The notes beneath the pieces were generated by a model, which ran no database searches, was not told where the DNA came from, and saw nothing but the letters and a program-made list of their open reading frames with translations. Below, one piece after another: positions 38,164 through 46,773 of a DNA stretch of 64,000 bases (position 1 is the stretch's first letter; each line of letters starts with the position of its first letter). The position numbers and the translations under genes are program-made. Source of the stretch: Achromobacter xylosoxidans (GTDB lineage: Bacteria; Pseudomonadota; Gammaproteobacteria; Burkholderiales; Burkholderiaceae_B); assembly GCF_014490035.1 (NCBI RefSeq), contig NZ_CP061008.1, forward strand, positions 496,001-560,000, written 5' to 3'.

Positions 38164-38182
38164 CGTTGCATTTTACGCAACG
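38164..38182. promoter_or_regulatory. Second TTGCAT-type inverted repeat in the LysR/DUF3100 control region
   Basis: CGTTGC-N7-GCAACG is a perfect 6+6 inverted repeat, 24 bases from the first site, and reuses the half-site TTGCAT (38166-38171). LysR regulators usually have a recognition site plus a nearby activation site with weaker symmetry; the pair here fits that plan, with this one nearer the DUF3100 promoter. Confidence 0.5.
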
Positions 38183-38348
38183 TTTCTGCGCCAGCCCTGT
38201 CATGGTTGCGCGTAAGGCCGCCGGCGAAAATCGGGCCTGCTGCGCGCGCCGTCGCCGCCGCCGCGCTGCGACGCCCATTGCGGGCGCCGGCCGGCCGGGA
38301 TTGCGGCGGGCAGCCACGACGACTATTCACGTTCATCAGGGGAATCCG

Positions 38349-39686
38349 ATGTCTCACGCCAGCGCAAGCCTGGCCGCGCCTTCCATGCCGCTATCCGGGC
38401 GCATCCGCATGCTCGCCGCCATTTTGCTGGTGGTCGTCATTTCTGAAGCGATCGGCAGCGCCACCTTCAACGTGGGGCCGGGCAAGATCATCCTGCAGCC
38501 GATGCTGTGGGCGATTTTCATCGGCGCCATCGTGGCCGCCTTCGGCCAGCGCATGCCGGCCGGCCTGAACATCGACACCGCCATGCAGACCCGCATCAGC
38601 GGCTATCTGCAATACGCGCTGCTGCCCTTCCTGGCCAAGCTGGGCCTGATGGTGGGTGGCGCCTTGCCGCAGGTGCGCGAAGCCGGCTGGGCCCTGGTGT
38701 TCCAGGAGTTCGGCCACTTCTTCGGCACCATGGCCGTCGGCTTGCCGCTGGCCCTGCTGCTGGGCATCAAGCGCGAGGCCATCGGCGCCACTTTCTCGGT
38801 GGGCCGCGAGCCCAGCCTGGCCATCATCGGCGAACGCTACGGCATGAACTCGCCCGAAGGCCGCGGCGTGATGGCCGAATACATCACCGGCACCGTGATC
38901 GGCGCGCTGTTCGTGGCCCTGATGGCCGGCTTCATCACCAGCCTGAACATCTTCGATCCGCGCTCGCTCGCCATGGGCGCCGGCGTGGGCTCGGGCAGCA
39001 TGATGGCCGCAGGTGTCGGCGCGATCGCATCCCAGCAGACGCCCGAAGTCGCGCACCAGGTGGCCGCGCTGGCCGCCGCCGCCAACCTGCTGACCACCGT
39101 GGTGGGCGTGTACTTCACGCTCTTCATCTCGCTGCCGACCACCATCTTCCTGTATGGCAAGCTGGAGCCCGTGCTGGGCCGCTTCTCGCGCGGCAAGGCC
39201 GAGACCGCCGCCGCTGATGACGAGGTCACGCAGGATGCGCCGGCGCACGGCGTCAAGATGGGCTTCGGCGACCGCCTGACCGCCTATGTCATCTGCGGCC
39301 TGTTCGCGCTGGTGGGCAACCGCCTGGGCTACAACGTGCCGTTCGCCGACGCCTTGCCGGGTATGGGCATCATCATCCTGCTGGTCGTCATTACCGACCT
39401 GGTGCTGCGCGTGGTGCCCAAGCTGCCGGCCGTGTTCGTGCTGTCGCTGATCGCCATGACCGCGGGCTGCCCCGGCGTGCTGCCGTACTCGGACCAGATC
39501 ATCGCGATGGTCGGCAAGGTGAATTTCCTGCCGTTCACGACCGTGATCCTGGCCATGGCCGGCCTGTCGATCCTGAAGGACCTGCCGGCGTTCCGCAAGC
39601 TGGGCTGGAAGATCGTGGTGGTGTCCCTGGCCGCCAACGCCGGCACCTTCCTGGGTGCGACCATGATCGCGGAATTCTTCCACTGA
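38349..39686 (+). CDS. DUF3100 polytopic membrane protein, putative transporter
   Basis: 445 residues with roughly ten to eleven hydrophobic helices and glycine-rich re-entrant-like stretches (MGAGVGSGSMMAAGVGAIAS, GATFSVGREPSLAIIGERYG), typical of the DUF3100 family. The symmetric halves and intramembrane Gly/Ser loops resemble secondary carboxylate transporters; I infer an uptake role. In relatives I associate this family with an adjacent amidohydrolase; none is present here, so the gene stands alone under its LysR regulator. The ATG at 38349 follows GGGGAATCCG. A clear terminator closes the transcript. Confidence 0.86.
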   Translation: MSHASASLAAPSMPLSGRIRMLAAILLVVVISEAIGSATFNVGPGKIILQPMLWAIFIGAIVAAFGQRMPAGLNIDTAMQTRISGYLQYALLPFLAKLGLMVGGALPQVREAGWALVFQEFGHFFGTMAVGLPLALLLGIKREAIGATFSVGREPSLAIIGERYGMNSPEGRGVMAEYITGTVIGALFVALMAGFITSLNIFDPRSLAMGAGVGSGSMMAAGVGAIASQQTPEVAHQVAALAAAANLLTTVVGVYFTLFISLPTTIFLYGKLEPVLGRFSRGKAETAAADDEVTQDAPAHGVKMGFGDRLTAYVICGLFALVGNRLGYNVPFADALPGMGIIILLVVITDLVLRVVPKLPAVFVLSLIAMTAGCPGVLPYSDQIIAMVGKVNFLPFTTVILAMAGLSILKDLPAFRKLGWKIVVVSLAANAGTFLGATMIAEFFH

Positions 39687-39710
39687 TCGCGGCCCGTTCC
39701 CGAATCAAGA

Positions 39711-39744
39711 ACCGCCTGATGCTTTTTGTCAGGCGGTTTTTTTT
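39711..39744 (+). terminator. Rho-independent terminator after the DUF3100 gene
   Basis: ACCGCCTGA (39711-39719) pairs with TCAGGCGGT (39729-39737) and is followed by eight T. It sits 24 bases after the DUF3100 stop and just before the end of the convergent hypothetical gene. Confidence 0.9.
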
Positions 39745-39746
39745 GG

Positions 39747-40253
39747 TCAGGGCGCGAAACCCGGCCGGTAGCGCGCGTTGTCCGTGACGTTCTCGGTCGC
39801 GCCGATGTTGGCGACCTTGGGAACGCCCAGGCCCGCCGCCTTCATGGCCACGGCGGTCTGCAGTTCCTGGACTTGCGGATTACCCATGGCGAGGCGATAG
39901 GCCTGCAATGGCATCAGGCCTTCGATCGTGCCCAGGTCGTTGGCGGAGCCGGCGCGCTGGGCCACGGGGTCGGGCTGCGCGGTGAAGTCCTCAACGGCGC
40001 GGCGCATGCGCGATGCCGCGTGCAGGTCGCGCAGCGCGTCCGCGTTCGAGGCGTCGAAGGAGGTCAGCGGCAATGGCAGGCTGGCGCGTTCGCGGCCGGC
40101 TTGCGCCGCGTGGCCGGCGGCCGCAGCCCGGGCCGCGTGGACATGGGCCACGCGTTGGGTTTCGGGAAATGCGCGGGCGGTGTCCAGCGCGGCGGAGCGC
40201 GCGGGATAGGGCGCGTCAGCCCGGTGGATGGCGGAGATCGCAGCGACGTTCAT
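39747..40253 (-). CDS. Hypothetical protein, no recognised domain
   Basis: 168 residues that I cannot assign. The N-terminal half is Ala/Arg/His-rich and looks disordered; there is no signal peptide or membrane helix. A mostly helical C-terminal half runs from about residue 70, with GLMPLQAYRLAMGNPQVQEL followed by QTAVAMKAAGLGV, and the last 20 residues are polar. The C-terminal amphipathic helix faintly recalls type III secretion inner-rod proteins, but no secretion genes are nearby and I do not make that call. An AGAGG sequence lies upstream of the ATG. It stands between two terminators, so it is probably its own transcript. Confidence 0.55.
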   Translation of the reverse strand: MNVAAISAIHRADAPYPARSAALDTARAFPETQRVAHVHAARAAAAGHAAQAGRERASLPLPLTSFDASNADALRDLHAASRMRRAVEDFTAQPDPVAQRAGSANDLGTIEGLMPLQAYRLAMGNPQVQELQTAVAMKAAGLGVPKVANIGATENVTDNARYRPGFAP

Positions 40254-40331
40254 GCTGGGCCTCTTCTGGTGATGGCCGGCGGATCGGCCCGCCTGCCGAC
40301 TTCACTGTAACAGCTGGGGGCGATGCGGGCG

Positions 40332-40363
40332 AAAAAAAAGGCCCCTGCACGCGTCAGGGGCCT
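40332..40363 (-). terminator. Rho-independent terminator ending the GST/flavoprotein operon
   Basis: On the minus strand AGGCCCCTG (40363-40355) pairs with CAGGGGCCT (40347-40339) and is followed by a run of eight T (40339-40332). It lies about 90 bases after the GST stop and marks the 3' end of the long minus-strand operon that starts near 49832. Confidence 0.88.
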
Positions 40364-40454
40364 AGCGACGCTGCTCGGGGCCGCGCCGTACCAAGGCAGG
40401 TGATGGCCAGGGAGCCCGGCGGGTTCTCCCGGCCCTGCGCCTGCCCAAACCGGG

Positions 40455-41054
40455 TCAGGGCTTGGTGGCCTGCATGGACGGACGTTGGCTGAAGGTTTCG
40501 TACCAGGCGGCGGTGGCGGGGTGGCCGGCGCGCCAGTCCAGGTCGGGGAAGCGGAAGTCCAGATAGCCCAGCGCGCAACCGATGGTGATGGTGCCGATGT
40601 CCAGGCGGCCAGCCAGCGCGGCGGCGTTCTTTTCCACCAGCGCGAGGCCGTCGCGGACCTTGCCCAGTTGGCCCTCGACCCAGCCGTCCCAGCGCAGCGC
40701 TTCCGGACGCAGCACGGTTTCGTAGCGGGCCAGCAGCGCCGCGCCCAGCATGCCGTCGGCCATGGATTGTTCCGTCAGCACCTGCCAGCGCGTCTTGCCG
40801 GCCGGGAACAGCGAACCGCCGCCCAGCTCGTTCAGGTATTCGCAGACCACGCGGCTGTCGTACAGCGTCTGGCCGTCATCGGTGATGAAGGTGGGCACCT
40901 GGCCCAGCGGGTTGCTGGGGATGATGGTCTGGTCGCGGGCGACGGGGCCAGCCGCGCTCGGCAGCTTCTCGATGCGGTCGGCCAGGCCGAGCTCATGGGC
41001 GATGACCATGCATTTGCGCACGAAGGGCGAGGCGGGCGAGTAGAAGATTTTCAT
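40455..41054 (-). CDS. Glutathione S-transferase family protein
   Basis: 199 residues: an N-terminal thioredoxin-like domain with KIFYSPASPFVRKCMVIAHELG (SPFVRK active-site region, Ser/Cys type), NPLGQVPTFITDDGQTLYDSRVVCEYL (cis-Pro loop and glutathione gamma-glutamyl binding Asp-Ser), and an all-helical C-terminal domain from about residue 85. GSTs of this class conjugate or reduce electrophiles. It is the last gene of the SDR-Liv-SDR-SDR-flavoprotein operon, 25 bases after the flavoprotein stop, which suggests it handles a reactive intermediate of that pathway or is a hitch-hiker. Confidence 0.89.
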   Translation of the reverse strand: MKIFYSPASPFVRKCMVIAHELGLADRIEKLPSAAGPVARDQTIIPSNPLGQVPTFITDDGQTLYDSRVVCEYLNELGGGSLFPAGKTRWQVLTEQSMADGMLGAALLARYETVLRPEALRWDGWVEGQLGKVRDGLALVEKNAAALAGRLDIGTITIGCALGYLDFRFPDLDWRAGHPATAAWYETFSQRPSMQATKP

Positions 41055-41079
41055 GAGGATCCTTGTCGGTGGAGAGGCG

Positions 41080-42786
41080 TCAGTGTTGTGCATGGGCCAG
41101 ATGTTGTCCAGCGATCCAGCCGAAGGTCAGGGCGGGACCGAGTGTGATGCCGGGGCCGGGATAGGCGCCGCCCATCACCGACTGCATGTCGTTGCCGGCC
41201 ACGTAGAGGCCAGCAATGGGCGCGCCCGCGCCGTCCAGGGCCTGGGCATGCGGATTGGCGGCGATGCCGCAAGCGGTGCCGATGTCGCCGGGATAGACCT
41301 TGACCGCGTAGTAGGGACCCGCGGCCAGCGGCGCGAGGCAGGGATTGGGAGCGTGTTCCGGATCGCCCAGGTAACGGTTGTAGGCGGTCGATCCCTTGCC
41401 GAAATCCGGATCCTGGCCTTGGGCCGCGTGGGCGTTGTAGCGTTCCACCGTGGCCTGCAGCGCATCGGCGGGCACGCCCAGCCGGGCCGCCAGCGCCGCC
41501 AGCGTGCCGGCTTGCAGCAGATAGCCGGCGTCGATCAGATGTTGGCGCGGCCGGCCCCCCGGCAGCGCCAGGCCCAGGCCCCAGGTGTCGATGAAGCGCT
41601 GGTCGCAGATCAGGAAGGCGGGAATGCTGGGCGTCGTGCCATGGCTGCGATACATGGCCTGCACGAACTCGTGGTATGAGGCCGATTCGTTCACGAAGCG
41701 CTGGCCCGCGCCATTGACCGCGATGAGGCCCGGCTTGGCCCGGTCCCACACCAGGTGCGGGTAATGCAGGGGTTTGCCGTCCGCGGATTCCAGCAGTGAG
41801 ACCGGGGCCCAGAACGCGGGGCTGGCGTGGCCCGAGCCGAGCGCGGCGCCGGCGGCTTCGGACAGGCGGATGCCGTCGCCCGCGTTGTCCCGCGGCGACA
41901 TGGACCACAGACCGGTGGGCTGGGGATAGCTCTGCGCGCGGCGCGCCGGATCCCAGGGAAAGCCGCCCGTGGCCATCACCACGCCGCGGCGCGCGCGGAT
42001 GTTCAGCGTCTTGCCGTTACGCCGGACCGCGACGCCCTGCACGCGGCCCGCCGCGTCGCGGTGCAACGCCAGCGCGGGTGTGTCCAGCCAGTACTCGATC
42101 CTGCGCGCCAGCATGCCGTGGAACAGCTGCGCGGCCAGCGCATTGCCCAGCAGCAGCCGGGTGCCGCGGTGATAGCCGCGCGCACGGTCGGCGGCATAGC
42201 GCAGCACCAGCTTCATGCTGTGACGCCAGGCCGCAAATGAACGCGTGGCGCGCAGCAGATGACGCACATCGGTGATGTTGACCATCATGCCGCCCAGCAC
42301 CGTGAATTCCTTCAGGGGATCGCGCAGCATGCGGAAGTCGCGGCCGAGCTTGCGGCCGTCGAACTCCAGCGGGTCGAGCGAGCGCCCGCCCATCGCGGCG
42401 CCGGGCAGGTCGGGGTAGTAATCGGGCGAGGCGGTGCGCGCGGCCAGGTCCAGGATGCCGCGCGACACCAGGTAATCCATCATGCGCGGTCCGGCTTCGA
42501 GGTAGGCGCGCTTCATGTCGTCGGGCGCCGCCGCACCCACGGTTTGTTCCAGATAGGTCCAGACCTTCTCGTAGCTGTCCGGATGGCCGGCGGCGTCCGT
42601 CTGCGCGTTCAGCGGTATCCACAGCGCGCCGCCGGAGATCGCGGTTGAGCCGCCGATGCGGCCGGTCTTTTCCACCAGCAGCACGTCCAGTCCTTCCTCG
42701 CGCGCCGTCAGGGCCGCGGCCATGCCGCCCGCGCCCGAGCCGACCACCAGCGCGTCGACTTCCTTGTCCCAAGTAATGCCTTCCAT
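41080..42786 (-). CDS. FAD-dependent dehydrogenase resembling 3-ketosteroid delta-1-dehydrogenase
   Basis: 568 residues. FAD-binding GSGAGGMAAALTAREEG near the N-terminus and the KstD-type GGSTAISGGALWIPLN; a C-terminal block YYAVKVYPGDIGTACGI, GLYVAGNDMQSVMGGAYPGPGITLGPALTFG. The Tyr of AYPGPG corresponds to the KstD active-site Tyr that, with a following Gly, polarises the substrate ketone. Such enzymes desaturate cyclic ketones next to the carbonyl. With three SDR dehydrogenases and an importer in one operon, oxidation of an alicyclic alcohol/ketone is likely. Steroid specificity is not shown: no KshA, HsaC or ring-cleavage genes are in view. Confidence 0.86.
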   Translation of the reverse strand: MEGITWDKEVDALVVGSGAGGMAAALTAREEGLDVLLVEKTGRIGGSTAISGGALWIPLNAQTDAAGHPDSYEKVWTYLEQTVGAAAPDDMKRAYLEAGPRMMDYLVSRGILDLAARTASPDYYPDLPGAAMGGRSLDPLEFDGRKLGRDFRMLRDPLKEFTVLGGMMVNITDVRHLLRATRSFAAWRHSMKLVLRYAADRARGYHRGTRLLLGNALAAQLFHGMLARRIEYWLDTPALALHRDAAGRVQGVAVRRNGKTLNIRARRGVVMATGGFPWDPARRAQSYPQPTGLWSMSPRDNAGDGIRLSEAAGAALGSGHASPAFWAPVSLLESADGKPLHYPHLVWDRAKPGLIAVNGAGQRFVNESASYHEFVQAMYRSHGTTPSIPAFLICDQRFIDTWGLGLALPGGRPRQHLIDAGYLLQAGTLAALAARLGVPADALQATVERYNAHAAQGQDPDFGKGSTAYNRYLGDPEHAPNPCLAPLAAGPYYAVKVYPGDIGTACGIAANPHAQALDGAGAPIAGLYVAGNDMQSVMGGAYPGPGITLGPALTFGWIAGQHLAHAQH

Positions 42787-42791
42787 GCTGC

Positions 42792-43520
42792 CTATGCTCC
42801 CGATCCGCCCAGCGATTTGCCGCCGTCCACGAAGATGACCTGGCCGGTGATGAAGTCCATGTGCGGCGCGGCCAGGAAGGACACGGCATAGGCGATGTCT
42901 TGCGGCTGGCCGGCGCGGCCGGTGGGCTGCAGGGCCAGTTGGGCCGCAAGGCGTTCGGGCGTGAGGTTGCGCAAGAGCGGTGTATCGATGAGCCCGGGGG
43001 CGATGGCATTGACCAGGATGCCGCGCGGGGCCAGTTCCATGGCCGAGGCCCGCGTGTAGCCGACCAAGGCCGCTTTCGAGGCCACGTAGTGCGGATGATT
43101 CTTTGCACCCAGGTAGGCGCGCGAGGCGATGTTGACGATCTTGGCGCCCGGCGCCATGTCGCGCGCGGCCTCCTGCGTCAAGGTCGCCACCGCCAGCAGG
43201 TTGACGTCAAAGGCGCGGCGGTAGTCGGCGCTGCCCACTTCAAAGAACTTGCGTTCGTCGAACAGCCCCGCGTTGTTGACCAATGCGGCCAGCGGCGCGA
43301 GCGACCGGGCCAACGCGCGGGTGGCGGCTTCGTCCGTCAGGTCCACCACGCGGTGTTCCACGTCCAGCCCTTGCGCCCGTAGCGACTCGGCCTCTTTCGC
43401 GGCCAGTTCCGCGTTGCGGTCGGCCATCACGACGCGAAAACCGTCGCGCGCCAGCCGTTCCACGATGGCAAGACCCATGCCGCTGGCGCCGCCCGTGACC
43501 AATGCCGTGCCCTGATTCAT
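42792..43520 (-). CDS. Short-chain dehydrogenase/reductase (SDR) 1 of the Liv-flavoprotein operon
   Basis: 242 residues, a classical SDR. Cofactor motif TGGASGMG (residues 9-16), NNAG at 82-85, catalytic Ser133, Tyr145 and Lys149 (YVASK). MADRN at the end of beta-2 has an Asp that favours NAD over NADP. The C-terminal FITGQVIFVDGGKSL is typical. It is separated from the flavoprotein gene by 5 bases, so the two are co-translated. It would oxidise a secondary alcohol to a ketone, the substrate type of the flavoprotein; the exact compound is unknown. Confidence 0.9.
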   Translation of the reverse strand: MNQGTALVTGGASGMGLAIVERLARDGFRVVMADRNAELAAKEAESLRAQGLDVEHRVVDLTDEAATRALARSLAPLAALVNNAGLFDERKFFEVGSADYRRAFDVNLLAVATLTQEAARDMAPGAKIVNIASRAYLGAKNHPHYVASKAALVGYTRASAMELAPRGILVNAIAPGLIDTPLLRNLTPERLAAQLALQPTGRAGQPQDIAYAVSFLAAPHMDFITGQVIFVDGGKSLGGSGA

Positions 43521-43529
43521 GATGTTTCC

Positions 43530-44282
43530 TCACACGGCCAGGTAGCCGCCGTCCACGGGCAGCACCACGCCGTTCACGTAGCTGGCCATGTCCGAGGCCA
43601 GGAAAAGAACCGGACCCACGATCTCGTCGGCCCGTCCCGCGCGCGCCATGGGGGCGCGCTGCATGTACCAATCCGTGCCCTGCGCCTGCGCGCGCTGGCC
43701 CGCCGTCATCTCGGTTTCCATCAGGCCGGGCGCCACGGCGTTCACGCGCACGCCGTGCGGCGCCAGGTCGCGCGCCAGCACCTCGGTGAACGAGCGCACG
43801 CCGCCCTTGGACACCACGTAGCCCGCGGTCGAGATGCTGCAGCCGTAGGCCACGATGGAGCACAGGTTGACGATGGCGCCGCGCGTGGCCTTCAACTGTT
43901 CGGCGAAGGCGTGCGTGACGTTGAACGTGCCCTGCAGGTTCACGCTCATCAGGCGTTCCCAGATCTCGGGCGTCTTGGGATCGTCGAACGGGGCGCGCGC
44001 CGATATCCCGGCGTTGTTGATCAGGATGTCCAGATTGCCGTGTTCGGTGGCGGACCGTTGCGCAAAGTCGCGCACGGCGGCGGCATCCGTCACGTCCAGC
44101 ACCGCGTCCGCGGCCTTGCCGCCCGCGGCGCGGATGGCCTGCACGGTGGCGGCGGCCAGTGCGGCGTCCACGTCGGCGACGATCACGGCCGCGCCTTGCC
44201 TGGCGAAGCCCTGCGCGATGGCCGCGCCCAGGCCGCGGCCCGCGCCCGTGACGAGCACCCGCTTGTCTTGCATCGATATCAT
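43530..44282 (-). CDS. Short-chain dehydrogenase/reductase (SDR) 2 of the Liv-flavoprotein operon
   Basis: 250 residues, classical SDR. TGAGRGLG at residues 12-19, NNAG at 89-92, catalytic Ser142, Tyr155 and Lys159 (YVVSK); VADVD after beta-2 predicts NAD preference. Two ATGs three codons apart are possible starts (44282 and 44273). It sits between SDR 1 (9-base gap) and livF (19-base gap) within the operon. Having three related but distinct SDRs together suggests successive or stereospecific alcohol oxidations rather than gene redundancy. Confidence 0.9.
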   Translation of the reverse strand: MISMQDKRVLVTGAGRGLGAAIAQGFARQGAAVIVADVDAALAAATVQAIRAAGGKAADAVLDVTDAAAVRDFAQRSATEHGNLDILINNAGISARAPFDDPKTPEIWERLMSVNLQGTFNVTHAFAEQLKATRGAIVNLCSIVAYGCSISTAGYVVSKGGVRSFTEVLARDLAPHGVRVNAVAPGLMETEMTAGQRAQAQGTDWYMQRAPMARAGRADEIVGPVLFLASDMASYVNGVVLPVDGGYLAV

Positions 44283-44301
44283 GGTCGGTCCTTTCGGCGC
44301 T

Positions 44302-45021
44302 TCAGGCGCCCAGATAGGCGCGCTGCACGCCTTCGTCGCTGGCGAGCGCGGCGGACTCGCCTTCCAGCGCGATCTCGCCGTTTTCGAGGATGTACGCGTA
44401 GCTGGACACCGACAGCGCAAGCTTTACGTTCTGCTCCACCAGCAGGATGGTGATGCCTTGCTCGCGGTTCAGCCGCAGCACGATGTCGAAGATCTGTTCG
44501 ACCACCAGCGGCGACAGGCCCATGGACGGTTCGTCCAGCAGGATCATGCGCGGGCGCGCCATCATGGCGCGGCCCGTGGCCAGCATCTGCTGTTCGCCGC
44601 CGGACAGCGTCGCGGCCTTTTGTTCGTAGCGTTCGCGCAGGCGCGGGAAGGTGTCGCACACCATGTCCAGGTCCTGCCGCACCGCGCCCCGGTCGGTGCG
44701 CAGGTAGGCGCCCATCTCCAGGTTCTCGCGCACGCTCATGTCGCGGAAGATCTCGCGGCCCTCCGGCACCTGCACGATGCCGCGCCCGACGATGGCGTCC
44801 GCTGCCAGGCGGTGTATGGGTTCGCCCGCAAAGCGCACGCTGCCCGCGGTGGGCGCCACCAGGCGCGAGATCACGTTCAGCGTGGTGGACTTGCCCGCGC
44901 CGTTGGCGCCCAGCAGCGCCACGATGGCGCCCTGCGGCACTTTCAGCGATACGTCCTGCAGGGCGCGGATATTGCCGTAGGCGGCCGATACCGCGTCGAC
45001 TTCAAGCAGATGATCAGCCAC
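44302..45021 (-). CDS. livF: Branched-chain-type ABC transporter ATP-binding protein LivF
   Basis: 239 residues: Walker A GANGAGKST, ABC signature LSGGEQQML, Walker B MILLDEPSMGLSP, H-loop region VEQNVKLAL. I use the GTG start (complement of 45019-45021), which gives VADHLLEVDAVSAAYG and overlaps the livG stop by 8 bases; a longer start has no support. With LivG it energises the LivHM permease. HAAT importers of this type take up branched-chain amino acids, amides, or aromatic and alicyclic acids; context here favours the latter. Confidence 0.93.
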   Translation of the reverse strand: MADHLLEVDAVSAAYGNIRALQDVSLKVPQGAIVALLGANGAGKSTTLNVISRLVAPTAGSVRFAGEPIHRLAADAIVGRGIVQVPEGREIFRDMSVRENLEMGAYLRTDRGAVRQDLDMVCDTFPRLRERYEQKAATLSGGEQQMLATGRAMMARPRMILLDEPSMGLSPLVVEQIFDIVLRLNREQGITILLVEQNVKLALSVSSYAYILENGEIALEGESAALASDEGVQRAYLGA

Positions 45022-45778
45022 CGGCGGCTCCCTTGCCCAGATAGGCTTCAATGACCCGCGGGTTGCTGCGCACCTGAGCGGGCGTGCCTTCGGCGATCTT
45101 CTCGCCAAAGGACATGACGGTGATGCGATGCGAGATCGACATCACCAGCTGCATGACGTGTTCCACCAGCAGCACCGTGATGCCGTCGCGTTCGCACAGC
45201 TCCGTCAGCAGGCGGTCCAGCGTTTCGATTTCGCGGTTGCGCAGGCCGGCCGCGGGCTCGTCCAGCAACAGCAGCTTGGGCGATATGGCCAGGGCGCGCG
45301 CCAGCTCCAGCATCTTTTGGCGGCCGAAGTCCAGGCTGCACGCCGGCGTGTCCAGGAAGTCGGCCAGCCCGACGCGCTCCAGCAGGTGTTCGACGCGCTC
45401 GCGCGTCTGCGCGGCCGCGGGGCGCAGCAGCTTGCCTGGGCTATTGGCGCCATGCGCATAGGTGCCCAGCAGGGCGTTTTCGCGCACGCTCAGCGCGCCG
45501 AACAGCTCCAGGTTCTGGAAGGTGCGCGCCACGCCCAGCGCCGCCATTTCGTGCGGCTTCTTGCGGGTGATGTCGGCGCCGTCGAACAAGATGCTGCCGC
45601 TGCTGGGACGGTAGTAGCGCGAGATGCAATTGAAGGTGGTGGACTTGCCGGCCCCGTTGGGGCCGATCAGCGCATGGATGCGGCCGCGCTCCACTTGCAT
45701 GGACAGGCCGTTGATGGCGGTGAGGCCGCCGAACTTGACGGTCAGGCCTTGCACGTCCAGATAGGGATGGCTGCTCAT
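45014..45778 (-). CDS. livG: Branched-chain-type ABC transporter ATP-binding protein LivG
   Basis: 254 residues: Walker A GPNGAGKST, Walker B LLLLDEPAAGL, H-loop VEHVMQLVM. The ABC signature region reads LDFGRQKMLELARAL where LivG proteins usually have LSYGQQRRLEIARAL, a mild variant that keeps the Gly. It is translationally coupled to livM upstream (ATGA overlap at 45775-45778) and to livF downstream. It forms the ATPase dimer with LivF on the cytoplasmic side. Confidence 0.93.
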   Translation of the reverse strand: MSSHPYLDVQGLTVKFGGLTAINGLSMQVERGRIHALIGPNGAGKSTTFNCISRYYRPSSGSILFDGADITRKKPHEMAALGVARTFQNLELFGALSVRENALLGTYAHGANSPGKLLRPAAAQTRERVEHLLERVGLADFLDTPACSLDFGRQKMLELARALAISPKLLLLDEPAAGLRNREIETLDRLLTELCERDGITVLLVEHVMQLVMSISHRITVMSFGEKIAEGTPAQVRSNPRVIEAYLGKGAAGG

Positions 45779-46773
45779 GCGGCGCTCCTTTGGGTCGGTT
45801 TGGCCGCGGCCGGGCGCGTGGCGGAAGGCAAGGGCGCGGCCGGCGCCGGAGCCCGTCCGCGCGCGCCGCGGCCTGCGAACAGGCCCTTGGGCGCGAACAT
45901 CATGAAGCCCATCAGGATGACGCCGTAGATGATTTCCTGGAACGACAACGCCTGGCGCAGCAGCTCGGAGATCAGGCCGAAGGCCAGCGCGCCCGCGATG
46001 GCGCCGCGCACCGAACCGATGCCGCCGACCACCACCATCGTCAGGATCAGGATGGTGGTCTGGAAGCCCAGGCTCTCAGGGTGGATGAAGGAAGCGAAGG
46101 TCGTGTACATGCCGCCCGCGATGCCGGCGTAGGCCGCGGAAAGCGTGAAGGCCGTGCGCTTGATGGCGTTGACGTTCACACCCATGGCCTGGGCCGCCAC
46201 GTCGCTCTCGCGCACGGCGCGAAACGCCGAACCCAGCTGCGAACGGGAAAGGGCGACGGTGGCCCACAGCAGTAGCGCGGCGATCAGCACCACGAAGGGA
46301 TAGGCCTTCGCGTCCGACACCAGTTCATAGCCGAACAGCGTGGCCGGCGAGATCCGGAAGCCGTTCGAGCCATTGGTGACCGATTGCCAGTTCAGGAACA
46401 CCCACTGCATCGCCTCGCCGAAGGCGAAGGTGGACAGCGCCAGGTAGATGTCGCGCATGCGCAGCGCCAGCGCGCCGATCACATAGCCCAGCGCGGCTGC
46501 CAGCAGCCCGCCCGCGATGATGGAAATGAAGAAGGGCGGATGCCACAGGTTGTTGATGAGGCCGGCGGTATAGATGCCCACGCCGTAGAAGGCCGCGTGC
46601 GAGAGCGCGAACTGTCCGGTTTCGCCGATGACCAGGTGCAGGCCCAGCGCCAGCACCACGAACACCATCAGCAGGTTCACCACATAGATGACATAGCCGC
46701 TGGCCGCGAAAGGCAGGATCGCCAGCACGATGGCCATCAGCGCCAGCAGCGCATGGTCGATTTTCTTGCTCAT
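45775..46773 (-). CDS. livM: Branched-chain-type ABC transporter permease LivM
   Basis: 332 residues, about nine to ten membrane helices, with LivM signatures LGLHLVIGETGQFALSHAAFYGVGIY, AYPFV..LLLWA, FRAVRESDVAAQAMGVN (ATPase-contact loop, EAA-like) and GGIGSVRGAIAGAL. It ends with a hydrophilic Ala/Pro-rich tail of about 30 residues. Start at MSKKIDHALLALM, overlapping the livH stop as ATGA (46770-46773). It forms the membrane pore with LivH. Confidence 0.93.
   Translation of the reverse strand: MSKKIDHALLALMAIVLAILPFAASGYVIYVVNLLMVFVVLALGLHLVIGETGQFALSHAAFYGVGIYTAGLINNLWHPPFFISIIAGGLLAAALGYVIGALALRMRDIYLALSTFAFGEAMQWVFLNWQSVTNGSNGFRISPATLFGYELVSDAKAYPFVVLIAALLLWATVALSRSQLGSAFRAVRESDVAAQAMGVNVNAIKRTAFTLSAAYAGIAGGMYTTFASFIHPESLGFQTTILILTMVVVGGIGSVRGAIAGALAFGLISELLRQALSFQEIIYGVILMGFMMFAPKGLFAGRGARGRAPAPAAPLPSATRPAAAKPTQRSAA

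Noticed and set aside
39747..40253. Type III secretion inner-rod protein
   Set aside because: Only a loose resemblance of one C-terminal helix; no secretion genes nearby.
41080..42786. Naming the flavoprotein a true steroid dehydrogenase (kstD)
   Set aside because: Active-site Tyr-Pro-Gly-x-Gly is present, but no other steroid-degradation gene is in the window and related flavoproteins act on other cyclic ketones.
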